From the NCBI GenBank assembly GCA_964595205.1, contig CAZQOQ010000023.1, positions 1 through 64,000 of the forward strand: 64,000 nucleotides of DNA, in the 5' to 3' direction. The position numbers were made by a program, and so were the translations under genes. Shown in pieces: positions 36,573 to 46,221 of this stretch; position 1 is the first letter of the stretch, and every line of letters starts with the position of its first letter. The notes beneath the pieces were generated by a model. The model worked only from the letters and a program-made list of their open reading frames with translations. It was not told where the DNA came from and ran no database searches. The stretch comes from JADKIH01 sp964595205 (GTDB taxonomy: Bacteria > Bacteroidota > Bacteroidia > AKYH767-A > 2013-40CM-41-45).

Positions 36573-37742
36573 ATGAAAAAAGAAAACACATTGGAAATAT
36601 CTGATTTGATTGCTATGAATTTGCTGAATCCTCAGCAAGAGGGTGTTGAGCAGGAACGTATTGACCCGAAGGTAAAGCTGATGGAAAAACCATTTGACCC
36701 TTCAAAAATCAGCATTGATACAAAAACACCATCACTTGATACATTGATTGACAGAATCCGTCACAAAGAAGTTGAGTTAAATACTGAAAACTATTTTCAA
36801 CGACAAGGTGATTTATGGAATGATGAACAACAAAGCCGCCTAATAGAATCAATACTGATTCGCTTTCCATTACCAGCGTTTTACTTTGACGGAAGCGATA
36901 AAAAGAAATGGCTCATTGTTGATGGTTTACAGCGTTTAAGCAGTATCAAAAATTTTGTAGTTGACAAGAGTTTAAAACTTACCAATCTTGAATTTCTCAC
37001 CCACTTGCACGGAAAAGGATACGATGATTTAGATAGAGATTTACAACGAGTAATTAAGGAATCGCAAGTAGTAGTGTATATCATTAATCCGGGAACTCCG
37101 AATGATGTAAAATTCAACATCTTCAAAAGAATTAACACAGGCGGATTGATTTTAGAAGCACAGGAAATTCGTCATGCACTTTTTCAGGGCGCACCGTCAA
37201 AATTTGTATTTGAATTAGCACAACTAAAGGAATTCAAATCAGCAACAGGACATTCAATAAAAACCCATCGGATGCTTGACCGGGATTTCGCAAATCGTTT
37301 TCTTGCATTCTATCATTTTGATTACAAAAATTATGTTCCTGATTTAGATACATTCATGAGTAGAGCAATGGCGGCAGTTTATGATTTCTCAGAAGAGAAG
37401 CGGGAAGAGATAACTGAAGCATTTTGTGCAAGTATGGTTTTGAATGAAAAGATTTTTGAAAAACATGCGTTCAGAAAATTTCAAAAATTATCAGATGGAA
37501 AGAAGCCAATTAACAAAGCGTTGTTTGATGTTTTCTCAGTAAGTTTTGCAAGGCTCACAAAAGATGAAGCGACCGAACTGAAAAAAAATAAACGGCAATT
37601 CATTTCAGAATTTGTAGAGTTGCTATTCCATGATATAGATAACGAATTCTTTTGGGCAGTAACAAGCTCAACCAGTGACAGAAATAGAGTGAACTATCGT
37701 TTCAAAAAAGTAAAACAGTTAATTCAAAAAACAATATCGTAA
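36573..37742 (+). CDS. DUF262 (GmrSD N-terminal-like) protein
   Basis: A 389-residue protein. The DUF262 domain has a ParB-like nucleotide-binding core: DGLQRLSSI (about residue 116, matching the DGQQR motif) and FKRINTGG (about 183), preceded by NYFQRQGDLWNDEQQSRLIESIL. In GmrSD and other defence systems this domain hydrolyses nucleotides to control nuclease activity. Here no HNH (DUF1524) half is present. It lies 5 bases before an ATPase gene. I start at ATG 36573; a TTG three codons earlier is the alternative. Confidence 0.82.
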   Translation: MKKENTLEISDLIAMNLLNPQQEGVEQERIDPKVKLMEKPFDPSKISIDTKTPSLDTLIDRIRHKEVELNTENYFQRQGDLWNDEQQSRLIESILIRFPLPAFYFDGSDKKKWLIVDGLQRLSSIKNFVVDKSLKLTNLEFLTHLHGKGYDDLDRDLQRVIKESQVVVYIINPGTPNDVKFNIFKRINTGGLILEAQEIRHALFQGAPSKFVFELAQLKEFKSATGHSIKTHRMLDRDFANRFLAFYHFDYKNYVPDLDTFMSRAMAAVYDFSEEKREEITEAFCASMVLNEKIFEKHAFRKFQKLSDGKKPINKALFDVFSVSFARLTKDEATELKKNKRQFISEFVELLFHDIDNEFFWAVTSSTSDRNRVNYRFKKVKQLIQKTIS

Positions 37743-37746
37743 CGAA

Positions 37747-38904
37747 ATGATAAAATCAATAGAAATAAAGAACTTCAAATCCATCAAGAAGAAATTTTTC
37801 CCGTTGCGGAAATTAAACTTGTTGCTTGGATTGAACGGCATGGGAAAATCTACCTTCATTCAGTCGCTTTTGCTGTTGCGTCAATCTGACCGCTTGATGC
37901 ACGGAGAGTTAAAATTGAATGGTGAATACATAAAAGTAGGAACAACAAAAGATGCTTTATATCAGTATAGCAAAAACGAAGATTTGAGTTTTGCTTTTCA
38001 ATTTGATAACTCCGAATTGAACAGTATGGAATTCAGCTACGAAATGGAATCTGATGTTTTCAAATTGAGAAATCCACAAACAAATATTTACGGTGAATCA
38101 ACAATTTTTCTGGCATTACAAAAGCAATCATTATTCGGTAGTAATTTTCAATATCTGAATGCAAACCGATTAGAGCCAACCTCAGTTCACAATAAGAGTT
38201 ACACAAATGTTGTAACTCTAAACAATCTTGGAATGTTTGGAGAATACACAACGCATTTCATAGAAGTGCATGGTAATGATGAAATAAAATTTGAAAACTT
38301 ACTACATAAAGATTCAAAAACCATTGACGATGTTACTGGAAAGGAATTGATAAATAAAACACTCATCAATCAAATAAATCTCTGGATGGGTGAAATTTCT
38401 CCTGGGTTAAATGTCAGAACGACTGCAATTCCCAACTCTGAAAATGTTTTGCTTGAGTATGTTTACAAACAACCGAATTTCGGAAACACAAACAGATATA
38501 AACCTGTAAATGTTGGTTTTGGTATTTCCTATTCATTACCAGTGGTAACAGCATTATTAGCTGCAAGACCTGGGGAGTTAATCATTATTGAAAATCCCGA
38601 ATCACATATTCATCCTAAAGGACAAGCAGAATTAGGAAAACTTATTTCATTGGTTGCTATTAATAATGTTCAGGTAATTATTGAAACGCACAGCGACCAT
38701 GTAGTAAATGGAATTCGGGTTGGAGTAAAAGATAAACCTGAGTTAAAAGACGAAATCATTTTATTTTACTTTGAGAAAAATATTACTGACAGCGAACAAT
38801 ACTCTGTTATTACTAATGTAGAAGTTGATTCAAAAGGTGAATTGAGCGAATATCCAAAACACATGATGGATGAATGGAGTAATCAACTTTTAAAACTTTT
38901 GTGA
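37747..38904 (+). CDS. AAA/SMC-like ATPase with DUF3696-type C-terminus
   Basis: A 385-residue ATPase that starts like RecF/OLD proteins (IKSIEIKNFKSIKK). Walker A is GLNGMGKST (residues 28-36), a Walker B-like IIENPESHIHPKGQ lies at about 279, and a switch stretch VIIETHSDHVVNGIR at about 315. These are typical of AAA_15/DUF3696 proteins, which control nucleases or toxins in defence loci. It lies between a DUF262 gene and an uncharacterised gene in one tight operon, so the three probably form one system. Confidence 0.85.
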   Translation: MIKSIEIKNFKSIKKKFFPLRKLNLLLGLNGMGKSTFIQSLLLLRQSDRLMHGELKLNGEYIKVGTTKDALYQYSKNEDLSFAFQFDNSELNSMEFSYEMESDVFKLRNPQTNIYGESTIFLALQKQSLFGSNFQYLNANRLEPTSVHNKSYTNVVTLNNLGMFGEYTTHFIEVHGNDEIKFENLLHKDSKTIDDVTGKELINKTLINQINLWMGEISPGLNVRTTAIPNSENVLLEYVYKQPNFGNTNRYKPVNVGFGISYSLPVVTALLAARPGELIIIENPESHIHPKGQAELGKLISLVAINNVQVIIETHSDHVVNGIRVGVKDKPELKDEIILFYFEKNITDSEQYSVITNVEVDSKGELSEYPKHMMDEWSNQLLKLL

Positions 38905-38907
38905 GAA

Positions 38908-39759
38908 ATGAATATTATTTTTAATGAACTTTCATTTATGCCGTTAACGGAGAATGAATATCTCCTGAGAGAAAAATTTCTTGGTTTGATAAACACATTT
39001 GATTTTGCAAATCTAAAATTTGGTTTCAAGCATATTGTTTTTCCAAGTAATATCGGTTCAATACGAGTTACTCCTGACAAAACTTTTTATCAATGGGTTT
39101 ACGCCATAACTCACCAAGGAGAAAAAAATAAAATTCTTAGTATAGTAAAAAGACCTTTCGGTGATGAAATATTAGCCGAACAAAAAGATGAGTTGAGTAA
39201 ATATTATTATCAAAATTCAGAACACGAAATACCTGAAACTTATTGCAACGGTTTAGCTGTCGCACATGTAAGAAAAGAACTTTGTTCCAGCATTACTTTA
39301 CATTCTATTTGGGATGTAACAGAAATTAGTTTTCGTAAAATCATCAGCGATGATTTGGAAACTGAAAATGTAACAGTTCCAAATGTTACTCAGGAAAAAC
39401 ATTTTGGAGTTGAAGGTATCAGGAAGTTTGTAGAATACTTAGGAGAACTTGACTTAGATGAAACAGATGTAAATCCAAAAGATAAACCAATTGCTCTTAG
39501 AGATGACCATGGCAAAGACAAGCTACTTGCATTTTCAAAAAAGTTAGTGAAGTCAAAATATGTTCTTGCTGTAATTAATTCTTTGCCCTATAATCCAAAA
39601 TCAGTTAATCTCATTAAGGATACATACAGCGATGGAAAAATAGAAATGGTTTTGTATTGGGAAGATAAAGGCATTGGAATTATTATTCAATCAACAGGAA
39701 GGAATTATAGGGAAACGGAAGAAATTGCTAAACGGCTAAGAAAAGAATTTGACAGATAA
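38908..39759 (+). CDS. Unknown protein, putative third component of the DUF262-ATPase module
   Basis: A 283-residue soluble protein. The C-terminal 75 residues contain LPYNPKSVNLIKDTYSDG, then KIEMVLYWEDKGIGIIIQSTGRNYRET, a pattern I recall from uncharacterised proteins near mobile elements. No catalytic motif is obvious. It starts 3 bases after the ATPase gene and ends directly against hsdR. Functionally it may be the effector or the target sensor of the module, but this is unknown. Confidence 0.55.
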   Translation: MNIIFNELSFMPLTENEYLLREKFLGLINTFDFANLKFGFKHIVFPSNIGSIRVTPDKTFYQWVYAITHQGEKNKILSIVKRPFGDEILAEQKDELSKYYYQNSEHEIPETYCNGLAVAHVRKELCSSITLHSIWDVTEISFRKIISDDLETENVTVPNVTQEKHFGVEGIRKFVEYLGELDLDETDVNPKDKPIALRDDHGKDKLLAFSKKLVKSKYVLAVINSLPYNPKSVNLIKDTYSDGKIEMVLYWEDKGIGIIIQSTGRNYRETEEIAKRLRKEFDR

Positions 39760-42700
39760 ATGAAAACCGACACTACAGAAAAAGGTTTGGAATCTCACAT
39801 AACGCAACACTTATGTTTGGTAAATGCATTTGAAGAAAGACATTTCAATAATTACAACCGTGTAGATTGTGTAGATGAAGATTTGCTTTTCAAATTTTTA
39901 GAGGAAACACAGGAGAAAGAAGTCTTGAAGCTGCAAGCCATTCACGGCAGTAATTACAGAAGCAAAGTTTTATATCGTTTAAACAATCAAATCAAACTCA
40001 TTGGTATTATAGAAGTGTTGCGTAAGGGAGTTACCGACAACAACATTAAAATAAAATTATTTTTTGATAAACCACTATCCAATCTCAATGAAAAAGATGT
40101 AGCTCTTTACAGCAAGAATATATTTTCAGTTACACGGCAAGTTCATTACAGCACACAAAACGAAAACAGTTTGGACATGGCTGTTTTTATTAACGGTTTG
40201 CCAGTGATAACTTTTGAACTTAAAAACGAACTGACAAAGCAAGATGTAAAAGATGCAATACGACAATACAAAATCAACCGTGACCCGAAAGAAGAATTGT
40301 TTCGCTTAGGCAGGTGTCTTGTTCATTTTGCAGTGGATACCGACCAGGTTTGGATGTCAACTCACTTGAAAGGAGATTACACTTACTTTTTACCATTCAA
40401 TAAAGGATATAACAACGGAGCTGGAAACCCACCAAACGATAATGGAATAAAAACAGATTATCTCTGGAAAGAAATTTTGACAAAAGACTCTTTGACAAAC
40501 ATACTTCAAAACTATGTTCAGTTAATAGAAGAAGAAACGGAGAAAATAATGCCTGATGGCAAAATAAAGAAGGAGAAATTAAAGAAACTTATATTTCCAC
40601 GTTATCATCAATTAAATTCAGTAAGTAAATTATTGAACGATGCAAAAATAAACGGAGCAGGAAGAAGATATTTAATTCAACATTCGGCGGGTTCCGGAAA
40701 AAGTAATTCTATAAGTTGGTTGGCACATCAGCTTGTTGGCTTGCATGATAGCGCAAACAACAACAACATTTTTGATACTGTGATTGTAGTTACAGATAGA
40801 AAAGTTTTGGATGTTCAAATACGGAATAATATTAAGCAGTTTGAGCAAGTGAAAGGAATTGTCGAGGCAATCACGGAAGGAAGCAAGCAATTGAAAACTG
40901 CATTAGAAGAAGGTAAGAAAATAATCATCACTACTATTCAGAAATTTCCATACATCGTAAATGAAATTGGAGAATTGCCTGGAAATAAATTCGCTATCAT
41001 TATTGATGAAGCACACAGCAGCCAAAGTGGAAACACTGCTGGTAAATTAAATGAAACACTTGCAAAAGACTTTGAGAAAGTGCATGTGGATGATGATGAA
41101 TTTATTTTTGTTGACAAGGATGAATATGACGAATTGACTTCCGAAGATTTAGTGGTGGTTATTGTAAAAGGAAGAAAGATGCTGACCAATGCCAGTTACT
41201 TTGCTTTTACTGCCACTCCGAAAAATAAAACTCTTGAATTGTTTGGAGAGAAATATAACGACAATGGTAAAGATAAATACCGTGCATTCCATTTGTATTC
41301 AATGAAGCAAGCCATTGAAGAAAATTTTATTTTGGATGTGTTGCTGAACTACACTACTTACCAAAGTTCGTATGCTCTGTTAAAGAAAATTGAAGCCGAC
41401 CCGTTGTTTGACAAAAACAAAGCGCAAAAAAAATTAAAAATTTACGTAGAGAGCCATGAGCACCCCATTGCCAGGAAAACCGCCTTGATGGTTGATAATT
41501 TCATGGACAATGCAATTCGTCAGAAAAAAATAAATGGTTTGGCAAAGGCAATGATTGTTACAAGTAGTCGCAGAAATGCAGTGAAGTATAAAAAGGCATT
41601 TGATAACTATTTAGCAGCAACAAGCAATCCATTCAAAGCGATTGTTGCCTTCTCTGGTGAGATTGATGGACAAAGCGAAATGGCATTGAACCACTTTCCA
41701 AGTTCTGCAATTCCTGATGAATTCAAAAAATACGAATACAGATTTTTAATTGTAGCAAATAAATTTCAAACAGGCTTTGACCAACCTCTTTTGCATACTA
41801 TGTATGTTGACAAAAAATTAGGCGGTGTTAACGCCGTGCAAACACTTTCACGGTTAAACAGAACAGCAGTGGGTAAGAAAGACACTTTTATTATGGATTT
41901 TGTAAATAGTACAGATGAAATTAAAAAATCATTTGACCCGTTTTATGAAACAACCATTTTAGGAGAAGCAACAGACCCGAATAAATTGTTTGACTTGCAA
42001 AGTACGTTGGATGCATTTCAGGTTTACACAGTCGAACAGGTTCAGGAATTTTCTCAAAAGATTGTAAACAATGTTGCCGTCGACCAGTTGCACAGTATTT
42101 TGGATGCAGCAGCTGAGGTATTCAGAACTTCATTATCAGAGGAACAACAGGAAGATTTCAGAACAAAATGCAAAACCTATGTTCGATTGTATGTTTTTCT
42201 TGCACAGATAGTTCCTTTCATAAATCCTTATTTAGAACGGCTTTATCTTTTCTTAAATCATTTACAAAATAAATTAGGCAGACAGCGTGACGAAGATTTG
42301 GCACAAGGGATTTTGGACAACATTGACATGGACAGTTATCGTTTACAGAAGGAAGGTGATTTTAATATTCAATTGCAACAAGGCGCTGAATTGAAACCAA
42401 TACCTACAAACATGAGAGGCGTTTTGGCAGAACCTGAAATGGAATTTCTTTCAAATATTGTAAAAGCATTTAACGACAGGTTTGGAACAACTTTTACAAA
42501 TGAGGACAAGGTCAAGAAAATGACAATGGAATTAATGGATGACGTAATGCAAGATAAATCGGCTGTAGACAATATAAATGCCTCACTTTCCAAAAAGGAC
42601 TTGCAAAACGCTGAAATAACTTTTTCCGATGTATTGAAAGAAAAAATGGTTAACCATATTGATAGTAACTTTGAAGTTTTCAAAGAATATAGCGACAATC

Positions 42701-42780
42701 CTGAATTCCGAACATTTCTTGCAGGACAATTGTTTAAATTGATGTTAAAAGACTTTAATAATTTGAATTTAGGAAAATAA
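39760..42780 (+). CDS. hsdR: Type I restriction endonuclease R subunit
   Basis: A 1006-residue motor-nuclease. The N-terminal PD-(D/E)XK nuclease has Asp in SLDMAVFINGLPVITFELKN (about residue 138) and the E-x-K triad at about 151-153. Two RecA-like helicase domains follow, with Walker A SAGSGKS (about 308-315) and the DEAH box IIIDEAHSSQSG (about 414-420), and a C-terminal helical region binds HsdM. It cuts unmethylated DNA after ATP-driven translocation. The start codon follows the previous stop without a gap. Placing R last, five full-size genes after S, is unusual. Confidence 0.96.
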   Translation: MKTDTTEKGLESHITQHLCLVNAFEERHFNNYNRVDCVDEDLLFKFLEETQEKEVLKLQAIHGSNYRSKVLYRLNNQIKLIGIIEVLRKGVTDNNIKIKLFFDKPLSNLNEKDVALYSKNIFSVTRQVHYSTQNENSLDMAVFINGLPVITFELKNELTKQDVKDAIRQYKINRDPKEELFRLGRCLVHFAVDTDQVWMSTHLKGDYTYFLPFNKGYNNGAGNPPNDNGIKTDYLWKEILTKDSLTNILQNYVQLIEEETEKIMPDGKIKKEKLKKLIFPRYHQLNSVSKLLNDAKINGAGRRYLIQHSAGSGKSNSISWLAHQLVGLHDSANNNNIFDTVIVVTDRKVLDVQIRNNIKQFEQVKGIVEAITEGSKQLKTALEEGKKIIITTIQKFPYIVNEIGELPGNKFAIIIDEAHSSQSGNTAGKLNETLAKDFEKVHVDDDEFIFVDKDEYDELTSEDLVVVIVKGRKMLTNASYFAFTATPKNKTLELFGEKYNDNGKDKYRAFHLYSMKQAIEENFILDVLLNYTTYQSSYALLKKIEADPLFDKNKAQKKLKIYVESHEHPIARKTALMVDNFMDNAIRQKKINGLAKAMIVTSSRRNAVKYKKAFDNYLAATSNPFKAIVAFSGEIDGQSEMALNHFPSSAIPDEFKKYEYRFLIVANKFQTGFDQPLLHTMYVDKKLGGVNAVQTLSRLNRTAVGKKDTFIMDFVNSTDEIKKSFDPFYETTILGEATDPNKLFDLQSTLDAFQVYTVEQVQEFSQKIVNNVAVDQLHSILDAAAEVFRTSLSEEQQEDFRTKCKTYVRLYVFLAQIVPFINPYLERLYLFLNHLQNKLGRQRDEDLAQGILDNIDMDSYRLQKEGDFNIQLQQGAELKPIPTNMRGVLAEPEMEFLSNIVKAFNDRFGTTFTNEDKVKKMTMELMDDVMQDKSAVDNINASLSKKDLQNAEITFSDVLKEKMVNHIDSNFEVFKEYSDNPEFRTFLAGQLFKLMLKDFNNLNLGK

Positions 42781-42966
42781 ATCAAATAAATATATATCTC
42801 AAAGGACCTGTTTTTAAGGAAAGATTCGGAATTTAACCTACATGGCTTATCGATACACCTACCTAAATGTATTGAGGTCGAATAAGAGGTTTCCCTTTAT
42901 GAAGGCAAACTGGAAATAAAAATTATTCATGAATATAAATCATTTTTAAATAATGAGTCTATTGCT

Positions 42967-43155
42967 TTGAACATTACTTCAGAAATGAAGGTCAATCGAA
43001 AAGGAGAAAAGCTTCAATTCAATATTGTAAAGGGGAATAACAATTCCGGATTGAATATCTTCATGAAGGATGGGTCGGGCAAATCAATCAAACTTGACCA
43101 CCTGGCAACAATAGACCCGAAAAAGAAAACTATTACAAGGGTTAAATCAAAATAA
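42967..43155 (+). pseudogene. Short ORF, probably the tail of a broken gene
   Basis: The frame from TTG 42967 (or ATG 42985) encodes about 62 residues, ending TIDPKKKTITRVKSK. In the same frame the reading continues upstream as protein-like sequence (about 42795-42893, then a TAA near 42890, then about 42893-42966), so one in-frame stop appears to interrupt a gene of about 120 residues. No family was recognised. Confidence 0.4.
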
Positions 43156-43178
43156 AACATAAAATAATTCAGGTGAGA

Positions 43179-44672
43179 TTAAATATTCTCCATATATTCT
43201 AATAACCGAACCATAGCAAAAGTGTCCAGTTTGCAGTATGCTTTCAAGCTGGTCCGTGTTTGTTCTACTTCCTCCTTGTTTGTATTGGAATATAAATTTA
43301 AAAAGGATGCACTCGCTGTTCCGCCATCACTAATTTCAAGGTCATCATAACTAAGTTCTGGTATTAAAGCTGGTAATACTGATTTAATAGAGTAGCTGCC
43401 GTTGAATAACGGATGATATATCATACGTTGTGCGAAAGGTGTCATTAAATCATCTACTCTATCTATAAGAGCATTTATTTCTTGTGTATACTTAGGAAAG
43501 TCTCTTGATATTTCTTTCAATCTTGTTACTTCAAATGCCTTATTATAAGTCATGACAGTACCAGTTCCAGCAGTGGAGTAAATGAGAGACTCAATGAATG
43601 GAATTCGAGGGTCCTTATTATTTGCATCAGCAAGAAAATCCTTATGTATTAAATCTTGACTTCTATTAGATTTTAGATGTAATGAGTATTGAAAAGGAAT
43701 TTGTTGGTAAGGTTTGGAGTTATCAAATAGAGGAACAGCCGGTTGAAAGGTCTCAAAGTCCATAAAATAAATCGGATAAGTAATTCCAGATAAAAATTCC
43801 TGAATTGATTTTTTATCAGTGTAAATTTCCTTTGATAGATAATGCTTAACCTGCATTTGTTGACCATCTGATAATTTATAATTTTCGGGTATCTGATGGA
43901 ATTCAACAATACCTTCTTGGTATAACTCAAACTTTTTATTTGAATTCAATCTTACCAAATTGAAAACGGAAACTTCCGGAATATGTGACCAGCAATGCTC
44001 GATGAAATCACAATCGTAAGGGTCATAACAGTGAGGCCCGATATCTGTAGCTGGAATTTCCTTTGAACTTACAACAGACTTTAATTCATCAATTTTTTCC
44101 TTAACGAAATTCTGTTTTTCTAAAACCTCGGCTTTAACAGATTGTATTGTAAATAGCTTATTTACTTCTAATGGTCCCTGGCGAATGTATCGGTTGTCGA
44201 TATGTACAATGGAAATATCATCGAGTGTAATTCCGGATTGGGTGATAACATAATATTGCAGGGAAGCGTCCAATATGTTTACATCCTTAACTTCGGTTGA
44301 GCTCTTAACTTCATACGCTTTCCATTTACCTTTTTCCTTTACTAAAATATCGATAACAGCAAGAACACTATCGTATTGAAATGCCGCTTCATAGATAATT
44401 TCTTGTCTTTGGTCAATAAGCTTTTTTGTATAAACCACCGATTTCTGATACAGGTATGGCGATTTTAGACTTGCATCAACTCCACCGGGAAAAAGTTGAT
44501 GTCCCAATTCTCCGACATTTGTCCCTTGAGAAAAGATAGCTTGCTGCTGGTCCGAGATTTCGCCTCTAAGTTCGGGTTGATTTTTATAAAGGAATAATGA
44601 TTTAGTGCATTGACAACCCCTTAAGAAAGTGCTCTTGGAAAGGACGTGTTTAGGTATAGGTTGTTCAGCCAT
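43179..44672 (-). CDS. DUF2779 protein: Cas4-like nuclease fused to a DEDD exonuclease
   Basis: A 497-residue protein with two nuclease modules. Residues about 1-230 look like a Cas4/RecB nuclease: the Cys pair C20/C22, Asp108 and the ExK motif YEVKSS (Glu121, Lys123), and a later Cys cluster (C215, C221, C227) that could complete an iron-sulfur site. Residues about 300-497 look like a DnaQ-type exonuclease: FMDFETF (Asp305, Glu307) and a late YCKLDTFAMVRL carrying the last Asp. DUF2779 proteins are common near mobile elements and defence genes. It is read alone on the minus strand and converges with the restriction operon. Confidence 0.8.
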   Translation of the reverse strand: MAEQPIPKHVLSKSTFLRGCQCTKSLFLYKNQPELRGEISDQQQAIFSQGTNVGELGHQLFPGGVDASLKSPYLYQKSVVYTKKLIDQRQEIIYEAAFQYDSVLAVIDILVKEKGKWKAYEVKSSTEVKDVNILDASLQYYVITQSGITLDDISIVHIDNRYIRQGPLEVNKLFTIQSVKAEVLEKQNFVKEKIDELKSVVSSKEIPATDIGPHCYDPYDCDFIEHCWSHIPEVSVFNLVRLNSNKKFELYQEGIVEFHQIPENYKLSDGQQMQVKHYLSKEIYTDKKSIQEFLSGITYPIYFMDFETFQPAVPLFDNSKPYQQIPFQYSLHLKSNRSQDLIHKDFLADANNKDPRIPFIESLIYSTAGTGTVMTYNKAFEVTRLKEISRDFPKYTQEINALIDRVDDLMTPFAQRMIYHPLFNGSYSIKSVLPALIPELSYDDLEISDGGTASASFLNLYSNTNKEEVEQTRTSLKAYCKLDTFAMVRLLEYMENI

Positions 44673-44719
44673 TGTGTAGATATAAATTTACTCCTTTTTT
44701 CCCGAATGGGTGATAACAA

Positions 44720-45142
44720 TTACCATATCGTATAACCAAGGTTATTCAATTGATTATTGTGCTTGATTCTATCGTGGTGTATTACTTTTCTTATTTTATC
44801 TTTCGGTATTTCATAAAACGTCAGGACCATTAATTGGTCTACAGCAAAACCGACTCTCTTTCCATCCATTCCGGTTAACGTCACATAAAAATATCTGTTA
44901 TTACGGATTGTCTGAACCAGGTTCCGTGGCTTGCCGCCATACGATTTTTCATGTCTTACTATTGAGGAACTGCTGATTTTATATTCCGGGAAACCTGGGA
45001 TGGTTCTCCATTCAATGTTTCCCTTTACTGCATATAATTGAAACTTATACCGTGAAATCACGGCCTCTCTGGGTGAAAGATTGCTAAAATTGTTGCAACT
45101 CAATGAAACATTCATCTTTAATTTGATATTAACGTGGTCCAA
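44720..45142 (-). CDS. NUMOD4/HNH-type endonuclease-like protein
   Basis: A 140-residue protein. Residues about 44-66 match the NUMOD4 motif of homing endonucleases (EWRTIPGFPEYKISSSSIVR), a DNA-binding segment. The end resembles an HNH_3 motif, with IHHDRIKHNNQLNNL (two His, then NN and NNL). Such proteins are often free-standing homing-type nucleases in phages and islands. An internal start at 45115 is possible and would remove the first nine residues. Confidence 0.7.
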   Translation of the reverse strand: MDHVNIKLKMNVSLSCNNFSNLSPREAVISRYKFQLYAVKGNIEWRTIPGFPEYKISSSSIVRHEKSYGGKPRNLVQTIRNNRYFYVTLTGMDGKRVGFAVDQLMVLTFYEIPKDKIRKVIHHDRIKHNNQLNNLGYTIW

Positions 45143-45220
45143 AATTTATGCTTATTAGGTATATTAAAATGTCAACCAACGGTTACAAATAAATATACTG
45201 GAATTGCAACAATTCCATTT

Positions 45221-45853
45221 TTATACTCGCCTCCGAACAAAAAAAAGTTTGACTTCAAAATCAACGGCCATAGCGTAGCATTCGTAACCGGTTTCCTTAG
45301 AAAATATACTCTCAAAAAACCGAGTATTTTTCTGGTATAAATTTACGTATTCACGAGCAAGTTCTTCGCTATTTTGAATGAGTTTTTCGAAAGTATTTTT
45401 ATCCAATAAGTCTGGAGCATTATTCTTCAGTTCAGCCTCCAATAATGGTTTTACAAAATCAAAATAAAAACTGTTTGTCGTGGAAGTAAATACAGTATAA
45501 TCTTCAAAGTCCTTGTCACTAAGCAATGAAGAAGTCACGACATCATAATATTCCATATAATGCCCATTCTTGTCGAGTAAAAATTCAGAGAAGTAATACT
45601 TTTCGATTCCTGACAAAGTTTGCAGGTGAGCGAGTAACTCAGAAATCAATTCTTCTCTTCTGTTGTCAGGAACCTCAAAGTTTGTAATATCTGAAATCAG
45701 CTTTGAAGTTTTCTCCTCTTCGTAAATGGTCAAGGGAAGAGACGAATTGAAATGAATAAAATCAATCTCATCATCGATACAAAGTTCGATGTAAAATAAA
45801 TCCTTGTGATTTTTCCTGGCCATGAATTTTTCAGGAAGGCCATTTCTCATCAT
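45221..45853 (-). CDS. Unknown protein, last gene of the mini-recombinase operon
   Basis: A 210-residue soluble acidic protein from the ATG at 45853, chosen because it overlaps the previous stop codon by ATGA. The middle is rich in aromatic and acidic residues (YYFSEFLLDKNGHYMEYYDVV) and the end is basic (VKLFFVRRRV). I recognise no domain. Confidence 0.55.
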   Translation of the reverse strand: MMRNGLPEKFMARKNHKDLFYIELCIDDEIDFIHFNSSLPLTIYEEEKTSKLISDITNFEVPDNRREELISELLAHLQTLSGIEKYYFSEFLLDKNGHYMEYYDVVTSSLLSDKDFEDYTVFTSTTNSFYFDFVKPLLEAELKNNAPDLLDKNTFEKLIQNSEELAREYVNLYQKNTRFFESIFSKETGYECYAMAVDFEVKLFFVRRRV

Positions 45854-46221
45854 ATGTATTTTGAAAGTACTTCGGGCGGAATCTCTATGTGCGGAATGAT
45901 ATGGTCCAAAACGCTCATTGTCTGCAAGTCGGCAAGCGCCCGAAGCCACCATTCAGGCTGATAATGCTCGCAGTATTCTTCTACGATGAGCGTGTGAAGT
46001 CCATAGGGAGATTCGTACAATGTCTCCAGGCCCACGATATCGATTTCGAACTCTTCGCATCTCCTGCAAAACAATTCTACTTCAGGTAATGTTAATCCAT
46101 GGGAGATTGGTTTGCCGATTACCGGCAGAATATACGTACTGACGAAATGCATCTCCTGGAGATAGTCGCCGTCACCGAAGAAGGAGCGAAGCTTATTTTC
46201 TGCGAGTCGAGAGATTTTCAT
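45850..46221 (-). CDS. Unknown 123-residue protein of the mini-recombinase operon
   Basis: A small soluble protein starting MKISRLAENKLRSFFGDGDY and containing YCEHYQPEWWLRAL. No family was recognised. It overlaps both neighbours by four bases (ATGA), so the genes are translationally coupled. Confidence 0.6.
   Translation of the reverse strand: MKISRLAENKLRSFFGDGDYLQEMHFVSTYILPVIGKPISHGLTLPEVELFCRRCEEFEIDIVGLETLYESPYGLHTLIVEEYCEHYQPEWWLRALADLQTMSVLDHIIPHIEIPPEVLSKYI

Noticed and set aside
45134..45340. Plus-strand open frame of 68 codons
   Set aside because: It is mainly antisense to the end of the 45221-45853 gene and has no support of its own.
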